Source: Spirodela intermedia
Lineage: Eukaryota; Streptophyta; Magnoliopsida; Alismatales; Araceae
Direction: 5' to 3'
Assembly: GCA_902729315.2 (NCBI GenBank)
Contig: LR746272.1
Span: forward strand, 7,838,827-7,902,826
DNA length: 64,000 nt
Shown here piece by piece: positions 1 to 13,068 of the stretch. The notes under the pieces were generated by a model that made no database searches, was not told the origin of the DNA, and saw only the letters and a list, made by a program, of their open reading frames with translations. A program made the translations under genes and the position numbers. Positions within the stretch are counted from its first letter, which is position 1. Every line of letters starts with the position of its first letter.

Positions 1-2513
1 GCAGACTCGAGTACATCATCTTTGACAGGGTCAAACTCGTGGAGTGTCTGCCTTTGCCCAGTGGTGAAATGACTTTCCGATTTTCCAGTAGAAGTTCCAA
101 CCATCTCCTCGACCGAATCTGACTTTCGTTTCCCCTTTGCTTCCTGAACCAATACTAACAAAGAATCTCCTTCATTTGTCCTGGTATCAGATGACGGTTT
201 TGAAACAGAAACATCTGCTGTTTGACCCTGAATGAAATCAAATGCCCTCTGTTGGGAATCATTTCTCGACATGATTTGCTGGGTTGCTTGCTTGTTCTCA
301 CTCTTCCTCTGACTCTGCACCTCATCAATCAGATTCACAGTTGACACTGAACTCTGTTCTTGGTCAACCGGTGCAACACTGGAAATTCCGGCTTCACTTC
401 TGTAGACGTCTGGAACATTGGGGTGCCCTTGGGATTCCTTGCTAATACTTAATTCCACAATTACTTGGCGATCATCTATAATTTTCTTCTCTCTTCCCGC
501 CTTAACCAGATGTTGAACTGACGTTGATACCTCTTCTTGGTCCTCCACCATGGTTTCAACACGATTTTGAGTTCCAGATGCTATGGCCGTATCATTCTTG
601 TGCATCTCCAACACATCAGCAGTCTTCTGAGAACTTTCTCTCCAGTCAACACCTCCAATAACTTGTTTACCGATAATGCCAACTTGGTCTCTCCGTTCAT
701 CAACCAATCTGACTGCTGAACTTGTATCCTCTTTCTGCAAGTTCACTCTAGTCACATGATCCCTCCGCAATATTGAGTCAGTTTCAACACTGGTACTACG
801 AATATCTCTTCTTTCATTGACTTTCTGTGAACTGTCTTTCAAATTGGTGTACCTAATGTTCTGCTCATCTAGAACAATATTAGTGTTATGCTCTTGATTT
901 TCCTGATCCAAATAGACAGCTGAAGTTACACTCTTTTTGTTGTCATCTGAAACTGTAGTCAGACCCATTGTGTAGTTCGAATACCTCCCAACATTAGTTT
1001 CATGAGAATCTGACGTCTTTGCTTTTTGGCGATTTTGTCTCAAGTAATTACTGGTCTGCTGGTGGTCATTCGCGTTTTGCACCATCTCTTCCTCAACAAA
1101 ATTAACACCTGAACTTGAACTCTCTTCCCTGACATCAGAGATTTTTCTGACTGATTTACTAGGATTGGTTTCCCTTACCTCGTTGTCCTCCGTCTTGAAT
1201 GATCTCATAATCTTTCGACAATTTGCATTTAATTGCTCCATTTCAACACGCTGTCTTCGAACTTCCTCGAGCAAGCTCATTTGCAGGGAAGATCTTTCCT
1301 CCAGGTCTTCAGCCTTTGTGTGGGATGCGTTACTGGAGGAAGAGGCCTTCATGAGATTGGTGTCGTCCATCTTTGTTGTTCTAAGAAGGTTCTGGTAATC
1401 CTTCCGCAACTGTTCAATTTCAGTGCGCTGCCTTCTCAATTCCTCGAGCAAATCCACAGTTGAAGCTTCTTCTTTCATCACACTCAACATCTTTTTACTC
1501 CTGAAATCTGTCTCTTTAGCACTGCTCTCCTGCACAATGGATGTCCTTGAAACCTTTTCCAGCTCTTCTTTTGACTCCTTTTGTCCAGTGAAGAGGCGGT
1601 CATCCTGCACATGCCTCTCTCTGGACTGGCGGTCAGAGCTCAATGATAAAGTAGTACGATCCTGTAGATCTCTCTTCCTCACTTCTCTCTTCTTAGCGTC
1701 AGTTTCCGATCGAACAGTGCCATCTGAGGCATAGAATCTCCTTCTTGAACTTGAGTCATTTTCACTCTTCCAATCCTCTTTCTTGGCTATTTCATCATTC
1801 TGGCGATAGTAGCTTGAAGATTCGGCTCTATCTTGCCTCTGGCGCAGTTTACTGCTTCCAGATTCAGCTGAACTTGATGAAAATGAAGAAGCTGTTTGAT
1901 GAGACGAACTCAAATTGCTTCTCCGCTCTGTATGATCATTCTTCCTTGAGGAATCTCTCTCGTTCCTGTAGCTTCCTCTAAACTTCTCGCCATACGACTT
2001 ATTTCCAACCTTCCCCTTTACATAAGCATCCTCAAAAGCACCACAAGTACCTGCATTTACATCTATTCCAGAACACTCCTCGATCTCATCTAGTAAGCCC
2101 GACATATCCTGGAAGATCTCACCGGAGGCTCCGGGCCTAGAACCGACCCTCCTGGAGGCACAGCAGGTCCGCTTGCTCCACACTGCACTTGGACATGGAT
2201 CCCCATTCCAGACAGCCTCCAATTTCCTGTACCGAGCCGCCGATCCCCCACCGTCGTCACAGGCAACGATTCTAAAAGGCGTGCAGCGGATCAAGGTCGC
2301 CTGCCTCAATAAGTACGAGTAAACAAACCTGGAACTCGCAAGGGTGCTACGGCAGGAAAATCCCGCCGCATACAAGGACGGCTGCGAGGTTCCCAGAAGG
2401 CATCCGCTTCCGCAGCAGCTGCCTCCCTCCGCCACCCGGTCGCCGGATAAGTAGACATGGCGGCGGTGATAGAATGAATCCTTCGACCTCAAGGCCAGTG
2501 CGGTGCTGTACAT
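1..2513 (-). CDS. Ser/Arg/Glu-rich protein with organelle-type leader, partial (C-terminus outside window)
   Basis: One uninterrupted reading frame runs from an ATG at 2513 down to the window edge, at least 837 codons with no stop; I checked the frame triplet by triplet from about position 1640 down to the edge and in several blocks above. I do not recognise the family. The first ~110 residues are rich in Ser, Arg and Cys and poor in acidic residues, as in a chloroplast or mitochondrial transit peptide. A short conserved-looking acidic segment follows at about residues 126-145 (SGLLDEIEECSGIDVNAG). The rest is highly polar (Ser, Glu, Asp, Arg, Lys, Gln), probably disordered, apart from two similar heptad-like segments near residues 354-375 and 413-435, each starting LEE(L/V)RRQR, which look like a duplicated short coiled coil. 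Single-exon over this length. It is divergent from TGH. The coding assignment is strong; the function is unknown. Confidence 0.75.
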   Translation of the reverse strand, partial: MYSTALALRSKDSFYHRRHVYLSGDRVAEGGSCCGSGCLLGTSQPSLYAAGFSCRSTLASSRFVYSYLLRQATLIRCTPFRIVACDDGGGSAARYRKLEAVWNGDPCPSAVWSKRTCCASRRVGSRPGASGEIFQDMSGLLDEIEECSGIDVNAGTCGAFEDAYVKGKVGNKSYGEKFRGSYRNERDSSRKNDHTERRSNLSSSHQTASSFSSSSAESGSSKLRQRQDRAESSSYYRQNDEIAKKEDWKSENDSSSRRRFYASDGTVRSETDAKKREVRKRDLQDRTTLSLSSDRQSRERHVQDDRLFTGQKESKEELEKVSRTSIVQESSAKETDFRSKKMLSVMKEEASTVDLLEELRRQRTEIEQLRKDYQNLLRTTKMDDTNLMKASSSSNASHTKAEDLEERSSLQMSLLEEVRRQRVEMEQLNANCRKIMRSFKTEDNEVRETNPSKSVRKISDVREESSSSGVNFVEEEMVQNANDHQQTSNYLRQNRQKAKTSDSHETNVGRYSNYTMGLTTVSDDNKKSVTSAVYLDQENQEHNTNIVLDEQNIRYTNLKDSSQKVNERRDIRSTSVETDSILRRDHVTRVNLQKEDTSSAVRLVDERRDQVGIIGKQVIGGVDWRESSQKTADVLEMHKNDTAIASGTQNRVETMVEDQEEVSTSVQHLVKAGREKKIIDDRQVIVELSISKESQGHPNVPDVYRSEAGISSVAPVDQEQSSVSTVNLIDEVQSQRKSENKQATQQIMSRNDSQQRAFDFIQGQTADVSVSKPSSDTRTNEGDSLLVLVQEAKGKRKSDSVEEMVGTSTGKSESHFTTGQRQTLHEFDPVKDDVLES

Positions 2514-3361
2514 GGCACCGTCACAGGAAATTGAAACCTGTGAACCAGATTTCTGCAGCTGAGGAACTCAAACCAGATCGATGAATCCTGGCAATAACTG
2601 CTACGATGGAAGGAACAGACGACTCCGAGTTCACCTCTGCTCGATGGGATGCGACGACCGCCGAATGAGGACATACGGAGAGGATCGATCCTCCGGAGAG
2701 AGATGCGTACGCCAATCTCTTCCTCGATCCTTGGAACGCTCCTCCTCGGGGAGAAGCTGGAGGAGCCGGATGGGAAGCGCCAGAAGGGGGAGGAGATGGG
2801 TGGAGCCGCAGAGGAATGAGCTTCTGATTTCCGTGATCCGCAGGAAGAGGCCAGATAGTAAATTCACACTACGTGGCAAATTTATACTGGTCAAATAGTC
2901 AAATCTCGGTCCAAAACCGAGGCTCCCTCCCAAAGGAGTCCACAGTTACACTGGTCACTGTTTCGTTATTCCCATCCAAATAAATACATAAATGATATTA
3001 TCCTTGAATTTTTATTTTTTTCTTAAAATAATGTAAAACGCGGGTGCAAGTTAAGGGGATTGTGTATGGGCCAATTTGATGGGCTGGATCCATAATAAAG
3101 CCCATTTAGGTGCCAGCCAGCCAGGCCCATTAACAAATATAGTAAGCTTATTTTTATCGGATCGTAATGTCGGGCCCAACCTGATCCGATTTGTGATGGC
3201 TATTCGCCACTCAGTCCGAGACCGACGTTGCGCCGTCCAATCTCTCGGCACGTCTCTCTCTCTCTCTCTCTCTCGCTCCAACTCATTTTTGGGGTCTTCT
3301 TGCCTTGGATTTTCGTCTCGAGGGCTTTAGATTCCAGTATCCCCGAAGGAAGAGAGCGAAG
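2514..3361. promoter_or_regulatory. Divergent promoter with clustered site II motifs
   Basis: The 848-bp spacer separates the start codons of the leftmost gene (minus) and TGH (plus). Five TGGGCC/TGGGCT words or complements lie within about 110 bp: 3067-3072, 3080-3085, 3099-3104, 3124-3129 and 3173-3178. Such site II elements bind TCP factors and are typical of housekeeping and organelle-biogenesis genes in plants. A short (CT)n tract at about 3255-3274 lies just before TGH, where plant Y-patch core promoters or leaders occur. No clear TATA box is seen. Motif positions are read directly; regulation is inferred. Confidence 0.55.
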
Positions 3362-6300
3362 ATGGACGAGGGCGAAGAGGATTTCGTCTTCTATGGCACG
3401 CCGATCGAGCGAGAAGAGGAGACGTCCCGGCGAAAGAGGAAGGCTGTCGCGGATGCGGGGCAGATGCGGAGTCTGCCTGTGTGGAAGCAGGAGGTGGATT
3501 CTTCACTCCCTCTTTCGTCTCTGGAGCTGTTTCTTCTTTTGAGTGTTTGCGATAAATGATTATCTTGAGTGCCGGGAGAAGGCGTCGCTTATGCGTTGTA
3601 CTCTGCTTGGGATGTGAATTCTGTTCCAGAGGTCTTATCAGGTTTTCTATTTCTCGCTAGTGACGATTCTCTCGGATAGTGACGGGAAGAAGACGAGTTT
3701 TAGTATCGTAGCGTTGTTTATCTTCATGTTGTTAAAGATTTAACAATGCATATCCATTGCCCGCTGTCTCATTTGCCTGTCTTGCCTGTTCTACCGGAGA
3801 GGATACTCTCTGCATGATAAGAAATCTAGGTTTTGGAAGTTTTTTATACTATGGGGTACTAAACTGAAAAAAATTCCTGTTCTGAGTAGTACCCCGTGAA
3901 CAGACGTTGAAAACTGTTTCAATGAGTATCCATAAAAAACATGAGATTCTGGTGCATTTAAAACCCTAAAAGCCACGATGACTTAGTCACGTAAACATGC
4001 TGTAATAACTCAATGCAACTAGTTTGTTATTTATGTGGCTTGGGTTTGAAATATTTAAACCACAGTCAGTAGCATCAATGCTCACCGAAACAAAACAAAA
4101 AAGAAAAAGAGGAAGCTTCTGACTTGGCCCGCTTCCTCATTGTTGGCATCATGTGCATCAGACATAGACACAATGAGCGAGATATTCAGCTTCTCTGCCT
4201 CAGGCCATGAATTTCGCATGCATTAATGCAAAATAAACTTTTTTTTTGCCACATGGTGCTGCAAGTTTGTCGTCCTGCCAGTGGTTAAAACTTACAGATT
4301 CGACATCGTTGGTAATCCCGTACAGTATGAGATAAATCATCAACTTTACATATCTGGAATGAGCGTGCTCCACATTACATAAATAATTATGCACTTAGGT
4401 GTTGTTTCTCCCATTTAATGCATCAACGAACACATTTGCTTTACTCATTTTGAACCGTATTTCCAGGTTACTGACGAGGAAGGGAGAAGAAGATTTCATG
4501 GCGCATTTACTGGAGGATTTTCAGCAGGCTACTACAACACAGTTGGTTCAAAAGAAGGTGTGCATTCAAAGAAATTCGACCTCTTGACATTTGTTCTGTT
4601 GGAGTTGTAAATCATTATTTAATGACTCTCTTTTTCAGGATGGACTCCACAGACATTCACGTCATCACGTAAAAATAGGGCAGAAGTGAAAAAGCAGAGC
4701 ATCTATAGCTTCTTAGATGATGATGAGAAAGCAGTATGTCCGATATCCGCATTCTTTTCCTCCGTATTAAAATAGCTTCAGTAAACTACTGAGTAAGTTG
4801 ATGGGAACTTGGGCAGATATTCTGAATATTTCACGAACCAATATACCTCGCTTCTGTGCCTTGTAGTCCTTCAGATCAATTTTCTTTAAGTTCGAGCTTT
4901 TTAATGCGTTTTTTTGTAAAACAAAGTCCATCCTTTGAGGGTTTCTACCATGTGGCCACTACTATCTAAACAGATAGAGACATGGTATTCACATTAGCTA
5001 ATAAATCAAAACCCATCAGACAAAGTTGAGAAGGGTTGCAGTTCAATCGAGTGCCAGTAAAGCTTGAAATAAAGTTATTGACGTGACGTGGATCAGTGGA
5101 AAGACCTTGAGGTTTAGCAGACGATAAATAAATGTTTTATAAGCATGCTTAATGTCACATTTTTTGAAGAAAAAAAGTGAAAACCTCGCAATTGACATGG
5201 TATAACTCCATTAATTATGGGGCGGATTGACCCAAATATGCATAGGCTTATGCACTTAGGTTGAAGTTCGGATGAAATAAGAAGTCTAGGCTGGAAATAA
5301 AGAACTATCGTTGGCATGAAGGCTTCGAATCAAGAATTCATGTGAGACAGTTGAAGCTACCTGATTAACCGTTTTAAATGATCCAAAGGCTCAATGTCAC
5401 CTGCCTCTCTACAAGCTATATTCTTTAGTATTTGCGTATTTTCCACTTCGATTTTATTAAATTGTCTACCTAAAATATTGGAGCATCTTTTCTCCCTTTC
5501 TCCTTTTATTTATTTTTTCTTTAATTCTTACTTTCATATTTTTTTAAAATGTTTAAGTCACCAACTAGATGTAATCAATCATAGTTTTGCTTCATATTTG
5601 GAATTTTGGGAGCATCTCTTCTTCTGATGTTGGGTGGCTTCCTTGCATTAAAATCTTACTGCTCGAGGTAGTAGGTTTTTTTGGTTTTCCTATGTGCCAC
5701 ATCATGAATGGATTGCAGATTAGTTAAATTCTGGAGTTCTTGGAATAGATATGTATCTATGTATGTATGTATGTATGTATGTATGTATGTATGTATGTAG
5801 GTATGTATGTATATCATTGCAATGAGTTTGCAAGGAGAAATATTGCAATGTGAGCTCTGTCATTTATCACTTGGGAGTTTGGCAGCTGGGTTGCATATAA
5901 ATGTTTCTGATGCACTTTTGATCATTCCATGGGACCATTGGTGTTTTGTATTGTACAGTTAGAATCAGTCTACTGTTAGGATTTTTGGGGAGAAATTTGG
6001 CCTTTGTGTGAATATCTGAGAGTCACGAATCAATTTATGGGCCCAAACACTTAAATAATTACATTCTTAGGCTCATATATGCATTTTCCTTTTTTTATGC
6101 TGTTTTCATTTTCATCTTATTACCTTGTCATTTCGCTTATTTGTATGTCCAACTATTATTTCTGTTTTTTCTACTCGATTTTATTGATATACTGCCTATA
6201 TTTTTCACTGTCTTTCAAATAGCATTCGAGTTTTGTTCCTACATATGTTCCTACTGGCTGCTACATTGAAGGAATGATTCCTCTGTGGCTCCCACATTGA

Positions 6301-9300
6301 GCATATCTACTTGTAAATGCCTTTCTTAAAATGGGTTATTATGCTATCCACTATTTGAAGAATTGTTTATCTTGCTCTTTCCTTTTTTACGGTGTACCAT
6401 TTAGGCTTCATGTCGCCATCTTTCATGTGCTATTTGAGGTAGTTCAAGTGTAACAGAACACTGTGAAAAACTGTCGAGGATATGAGTTCCTTGTTCGTAC
6501 TGATTTTCTTTTGATGTGAGTTCAGTTTTTGAAGTCGTCACTGAACACCTACGAATCCAGAGATTGACACTTTTCCTATGAAAACCCAAATTTTTTCAAA
6601 GAAGATATCACCTGTTGGGATTGATGTGGCCTGACAAACTAAATTTATAGTTCAAGATAGTCATTTTGTCCAGTATTCAACCTGCAGGAACTAGGAGGAC
6701 ATGGACTGGAAACTTCCTTGCAGTTTGATACCTTCGGGTTCACTGCTGCAGAAGTTGCTCGAAAACAGGCTGAAAAGGAGCAACAGATGAGGTCAGTTGT
6801 AGTGGCTACGTTTTTCTGCAGGTTTTATTTTCAAAATTGTGTTAAAGTCATAGGATTCGTCTCTATTTGTCTCTGTGCCAGTCTACTTTCTTTTTTTGGC
6901 GGTTGAGTCTATTTTTATCATTTGTGCAATCGCAGACCATCAGCTATTCCTGGACCTGCTCCTGATGAAATAGTGCTTCCGGCAACAAATTCTATTGGTT
7001 GGTTCTTGTTCCCTGGTCGACCAGTTGGGGCTTATCACTGTCACAAGAACAATAAATTCATTAATATGGGTCTTTTGTTATAAGAATAGGTGTGAAGCTG
7101 TTGTTGAAAATGGGATGGCGGCATGGGCACTCAATCAAGAGTTCACATACTGGGAAATTGTATGGTATGCTACTCTGACCAGCCTTTATAACCGAGAAAA
7201 TTTTCACTTGTGTCATTCTTGTATATTGGTTATAATGGAAAAAAAAATGCGTGAAACATAATATTTCTACAAAATACTTGAGTGATGCTCTTTTTGTTAG
7301 TAAAACTTCAAGCGAGACTGAAGGCTCTACAAATGTAGTTCCATCCTTTTCCTTTTATTATTGTTTTCATATGAACATATGTGGTCTATCATTTACTTTA
7401 CAGTGATACATCTTAGTGCTGGGGGCCTTATAGTTTTCGATAGTGTATTCTCCGAGAGAATTCAGGAGTTTTCCCTCTCAGACTGATGTGGATGAGGGGA
7501 TGATGCAAAATCATTGTTTCAAACAGTGTATGATTTATGTCATTTTGCCAAACTTTAATTCACTACTCATGCTAATGAATGTATACATTGATGAGCTAGA
7601 CATGAAGCCCTCATATTTTTGCCAAGTGTCCCTGTTTATGATCCCCAGTGCCTGGTTGGTATGTATCTGATGTTTATTCTGACTTTCCAAAACAAGGAAA
7701 AAATATATCTGACATCGGAGCAGGATCATCTTGAATATTAACTATCTTTGTCACTGACTATATAATGCATTGTTTGCTGATAGAAAAAGAAGGAAAATCC
7801 ATAGCTTGATGGTAGACATGAACAATGGAACCAGACGCTCAACTTTGGTGTTATCCTACCGGAAAAAATATTCAATTAATCTGTTTTCATTTGTTGCCTT
7901 GATCTCTCGTTGTTTTTATTTCCCATCACTTAATCCCTACTGCATATTTTTCTTAGATGCACGTAGAGAAGCCCGAAAAGCATTCCTCGCATTGTCTGGT
8001 AACGATGACAGTTCAGAAATTGCGGAACTTGAACCCAGTAAGGTTGACTCTCAGAATCTTCTTGAGAGACATAATGACAGTGCCCAGGGTTTTGGAAGCA
8101 CACCAGTAAGTGACATTGCTGACACCGCATTTTTTTTGTTTTCTTTAATCTGATCGCATTCTGTTATCTCATCTTTACTGGTTTTATTTAGTAAAGTGTT
8201 ATTTGATCACTAGTTTCTTGCGAAATTGATTCATTTTTTTGGTACTCTGTCGATGGGAGGATCTAAGGATGACTCGAATTTCCAACAAATACCCGATCTT
8301 GGTTCTGTTGAAAATTTGCTAGTTGTTATTTTCTGTGTTCTTATTGGACTTCTTTCAGTATGCACAATACATAGAGATAGACTTATTGTAATTTTGGTTG
8401 TTCTTCATATTTTTAATCAAACTGAGAACGCTTTTGGGTATTTTCTTTCAAGTACATGATAAGTTGAGGAGATGATGCTATGATTAAAATTCTGAAGACA
8501 GTGATAACAAGCTTGATGTTAGATTGCCGACTTGTGAAATGGATGCAGGGTTGTAATATAAGTTGCGCCAACTGTTAATAAATTAAAAGAGGAATTGAAG
8601 GTGATTGGAAAGAACAAAACCAGCAAGTGACTCCCAATGGCGTGATGGCAGGATGGATTTTTTTAAGTTTCTTACACTGTTTCCATATAAATGTGGTGAT
8701 TGAAAAAAACGTTCATCTGTGTGGTTGTTTACGCTTTTTATTTTCAAAACTTTATTTCAGGTTTTTGTTCTTGAGCCAAAGAAAGACCTACATGGTCTAG
8801 GTTTTGACCCTTTTAAAAATGCTCCTGAATTCAGAGGTAATAAGTTCTCAGATCACATCAGTTCCTTTCTGAACATTGTTTAACCACCAAATTTAATCAA
8901 TATATCTTGTTGTAATCTTTTTCAGAAAGGAAGGCTTTGCATACATCTGGTAGTAAAGATCCGGGAACCAGGAATGCTTCTAGGAAAGGAGGGCTGTTTG
9001 TGACAAACTGCAAGTTTCTTTGTCTAAACCTGTTTTGATTATTTTTCATACGATCTTGTATATTTGAACTTATCTCGAATTGACCTTTTGGCTCTATCAC
9101 CAGCAGGAAAACTTGCTCCTGGATTTGGAATTGGTGCACTGGAGGAGGCTGATATTGAAGATGAAGATATCTATGCTTCTAGTAAGTGCTGAATAATTTC
9201 AATATATCCGATGAATTTCTTTGAGCATGGTCGTTTTCGTGACTAATATAATGGTTTTAACTTATGTTATCATTTTATTTTGTTTAATTATATATGCGGG

Positions 9301-10527
9301 GAAAGTCATTAGCCACATTTTGCCAAAAAGTTGGCTGCTCCATCCTGTTAGCTCCAGCTGTCCTTATAATCAAGAGACTAATTATGTACGTTTTTTCCAT
9401 GGAAATATATGTTCTTACATATCCTACTGAGATTGATGGCCATAGTGTGGCTACAACCATTTCTATGCACGAGCCTGCATGCTGTTTCTATTTATACTCA
9501 CACCCACATCTGCTCCTTGGACCCACGTCTTACTCTGAGGGTCTGTTATCTCACAGATCATGCATTTCCATTTCGAAAGTGAATATTGACGGACTGATTG
9601 TGTTTCAGACTTAGCATATGTTTGCTCCGCAGATTTAGTACCTTCTGGCTTGGATTAGCCAATTCGGGTGGGAATTGACTCTCATCATCTCTAGAGTACT
9701 CATTTTTTATTAGATAAACTCTTTTTTTGGTACCAGGAAAGCAGAAGATTTTCTTGCTCGGTGAACCCCTTGTAGCCGTTCTGTTTTCCTCTTTCACGTT
9801 GCCCAGCATTTTTCACGGTTGCAGAGCTTCGTGGACATTAGTATTTGCTGAATTAGAAGTGAAGTAGTTCGGCCATCCACGGGCATTATGGCAATGGCTG
9901 CGCGAATGTTTTCTCAGGACAGTAGAGATCTTTATCGCCATATTAAGAAAGTTGACATTCGGTGAGGCGCTGGACATTGAGTCCGACTCTGGATCAACGG
10001 CGAAGAACTCCTCTTCTCTGCAAATGTAGAAGCTTTCATGTAATTTCTTCCAGTCGAGATCATTAGTTAGGTGATTATGGCCATCTCATGATCCTAAAAC
10101 AAAAAAATTTAACGTTGGAGATGATATCATCATTGCCCTCCATTCAGTTCCGTTCCTTGGTGCCTGCCATGAAATTTGCGGCGACGCTACTTACCTTATA
10201 TGTCTGCATCAACACTGATTTTCTCTTTGAGTGGGAGATGAGCTTCTCTGGCCTAGTTTATGTGGATGAAGTATTAGTTCCTTGTTTCGTTCAGAGGGTT
10301 TTGGAGTTGATGGCACCTCTGTTCCGACATCTTGTCTATCTTTGGATGGTTGTTCTCCAGATTTTGAATTCGAAGAACCCTATGTTGAAGAAGCGGAGCA
10401 GCCTTTGAGAATTGAACAAGATAGCAAGCTGAGATTAACTCAAAAGGAGCATAATGTTATTCGTGGCTTTAAAGCTGCCTCTAATGCAGATTACAACACA
10501 GAAAGGTAGCTCTCTCTCCCTCTCTCC

Positions 10528-10583
<56 letters not shown>

Positions 10584-12735
10584 TCTGACTTCCGTCACGC
10601 CTATTTGTCCTGCAGATTTCGTCCTCCAGTGATTCCACCCGATTTCCAGCCTCACCACAAATTCCTTGTTCCTCTTCAAGTTCTGAGCAAGCTGGGCAAT
10701 CTGCCTCCCCCCCCTGAAGCACCTGCCCCAGAAGAGAAAGATCTGAAGCTCCTCATTGACGGCTTTGCAACGCTGGTCGCCCGCTGCGGCAAGTTATACG
10801 AAGATCTCTCGAGGGACAAGAACAAGGCCAACCCTCTCTTCTCCTTCCTCAGCGGGGGAAAGGGCCACGATTACTATGCGAGGAAACTGTGGGAGGAGCA
10901 GCAGAAGCGCCCTGACCATCGTGAACCGCAGGTCGATGGGCATCAACGGGCCTCATCCGTCAGGAAGATGACAGCAGAGAGCCGCGGGCGAATTCTGGGC
11001 GAGAAGCCATTAAAGAGGAGCGACGACAGCTCCGCCCCATCACCACCCACCTCTAAGCAGGCCATCCAGCTGCAGTACAACCTTTCTGACTCCTTCACGA
11101 CGCCTGAATCTCTTGTGAGTGGGTTCTGCTTCTGGTTTCTGCACTCGGCAGTCCTCTACTCACTCCATTGTTCTTCGTCTTGCTAAGATCAGCAATTTTG
11201 GTTTTCCTGCGCAGGCGGGGCTTCCCGAGTCTGTGAAGCCATTCAGAGATGATCCGATGAAGCAGGCGAGGTTCGAACAATTCTTGAAGGACAAGTACCA
11301 AGGTGGGCTTCGATCTACGTACGCCGCCGGCAACAGCACCATGACGGAGGCGGATCGCGCCCGTGAGCGACTGGACTTTGAAGCCGCCGCCGAAGCTCTG
11401 TCTCAGGGGAAACCCCAGAGGACCCCCCAAGCTCAGCCGCTCCCATTGGTGGCCATGCAGTTTGTATCAGGTGGTGCAGAGGTAAGTAATGCCGGCCGCC
11501 CCATCATTAATTTTCTATTTCTGGATGGGTTTCCCTCACTGATAGGCTCTGTCTCGTGCTTGAGCAGAAAACGTATTCTACTCAGCACGAAGCGGCGGCA
11601 GTGGCGGCGGTGGCGGCGGCTGCAGAGAAGAACAGTTACCCGAAGCGGGAAGAGTTCCAGTGGAGACCGTCGCCCGTCCTGTGCAAGCGTTTCGACCTCG
11701 TTGATCCTTTCATGGGGAAGGTGGTTCTTCTTGAAATCATTTCTCCCACTGTGATTGATCATCTGGGTTTCTGAACAAGAATGTGGTTGATCATCGCGCA
11801 GCCTCCGCCATTGCCCAGAGCGAGAAGCAAGGTGGAGACACTGATCATCATGCCGGAGGTTTTCAAGTCCAAGTTTGAGGAGGCTGCCGACTCAGGCAGA
11901 GATACTCCGGCGTCATCTCGGTCGGAGATGCCTGACCAGATAGCAATCCCAGAGGCCGATTCCCAGCCCGAAGTCGCCATCACTGAGAGGCCTGTCGATC
12001 TGTACAAGGTGATCCTCTCCCCCCCCCCCACCCAAATGCGCCGCCAATAGTTCTTCCTCCACTGTTGTTCTGATCCCGTGCTTCGTTTCTCCAAAGGCCA
12101 TATTCTCAGAGGACGATGAAGATGGCGACGACGAGGAAGAAGATGATAACCCTGCCGACAATCCCGCCGCCGGCGGAGGGATGAAGGCCGAAGGGGGTAA
12201 TACCACGCTGAACCGACTGATCGCCGGAGACTTTCTTCAGTCGCTGGGCCAGGAGCTTGGACTGGAAGTGCCTGAACTGCCGCCGCTCAGCTCATCGAGA
12301 AAACCAGCTCCGGCGGCGATCTCCGGTGAACCAGTTCTCCTCCCGCCACCAGGGCGGGGACGGGGGAAGACGGAGGTCAACCTCCCTGGACCTTCCGAGG
12401 GCTCGTCCCCTGCTGCCGGCGCCGGCGACTTCTCAGAGCAGAAGAAACAGCGCAGAACCCACTCCGGCCATCGCCGGAGCGCTAGCGATGGCTCAGACTC
12501 TGAATCTTCTCAGTCAGACGGCGGCGGTGGCGGTGGCAGCAGGTCAGACAGTGACTCGAGGAGGAAGAAGCGTTCGTCCCACAGAAGCAGGAAACGGTCG
12601 TCGAAGCACCGTGAACGGAGCAAGAGCAGGGGATCTCCTTCGAGGCGTTCTTCTCACGGCGGCGGCGGGAGGGAGGAGAGGAGATCGAGAGGAGATCATG
12701 GTTCAAGATCGGGTAATCATAGGAGACACCATTGA
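3362..12735 (+). CDS. TGH: TOUGH (TGH)-type G-patch and SURP domain RNA-processing protein
   Basis: Sixteen exons: 3362-3493, 4467-4557, 4639-4733, 6688-6791, 6936-6997, 7090-7164, 7957-8105, 8761-8836, 8926-9009, 9104-9181, 10295-10505, 10616-11114, 11215-11481, 11568-11720, 11802-12008, 12097-12735. All phases agree, giving 973 aa (Arabidopsis TGH is of similar size). The N-terminus [16 protein letters not shown] is diagnostic of TGH. A G-patch core ([16 protein letters not shown]) lies near residue 162, a SURP/SWAP-like segment near 430-485 ([19 protein letters not shown]), then the TGH motif [13 protein letters not shown], an acidic stretch and an Arg/Ser-rich tail. In Arabidopsis TGH is a nuclear component of the DCL1-HYL1-SE microRNA-processing machinery and binds RNA. 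The intron after exon 9 uses GC instead of GT. Introns in the first half are long and AT-rich; exons 12-16 are GC-rich with short introns. Confidence 0.93.
5752..5812. repeat. (TATG)n microsatellite in TGH intron 3
   Basis: About fourteen copies of a tetranucleotide (TATG/GTAT), with a few interruptions, lie inside the third TGH intron. Read directly from the sequence. Confidence 0.9.
10508..10580. repeat. (CT)n tract directly after a TGH splice donor
   Basis: A polypyrimidine tract begins within a few bases of the exon 11 donor (GT at 10506-10507) and fills most of the 110-bp intron 11. The left part is CTCTCCCT-type and the right part is pure CT. The pyrimidine strand is the sense strand of TGH. 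Confidence 0.9.
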
Positions 12736-13029
12736 TGTGCAGGTAGCTGCTGCTTTGCATCAACCTGCTGTTGAATTGCAGGAAAAAAACGTCAATTTTG
12801 ATCCGTGTTTATGGAATGAAGAGCCTTCCGTGATGTTCTTATTCCATTAACCAGTTGCAGCCATGGATGTGCTGGAGGTGCTGTTCCTCTAGCTCTGACC
12901 CATGTCTGGATTTTTCATATTACTCCCGTGATAGATAAGCTCCCTCTAGTAGGCTAGGTTGCAGGCAGCCATGGTGACCGAAGCTTCTTGGGCTGCATCT
13001 TCAACAGAAGAGACACTCGGATGATCGAA

Positions 13030-13033
13030 GGAA

Positions 13034-13068
<35 letters not shown>

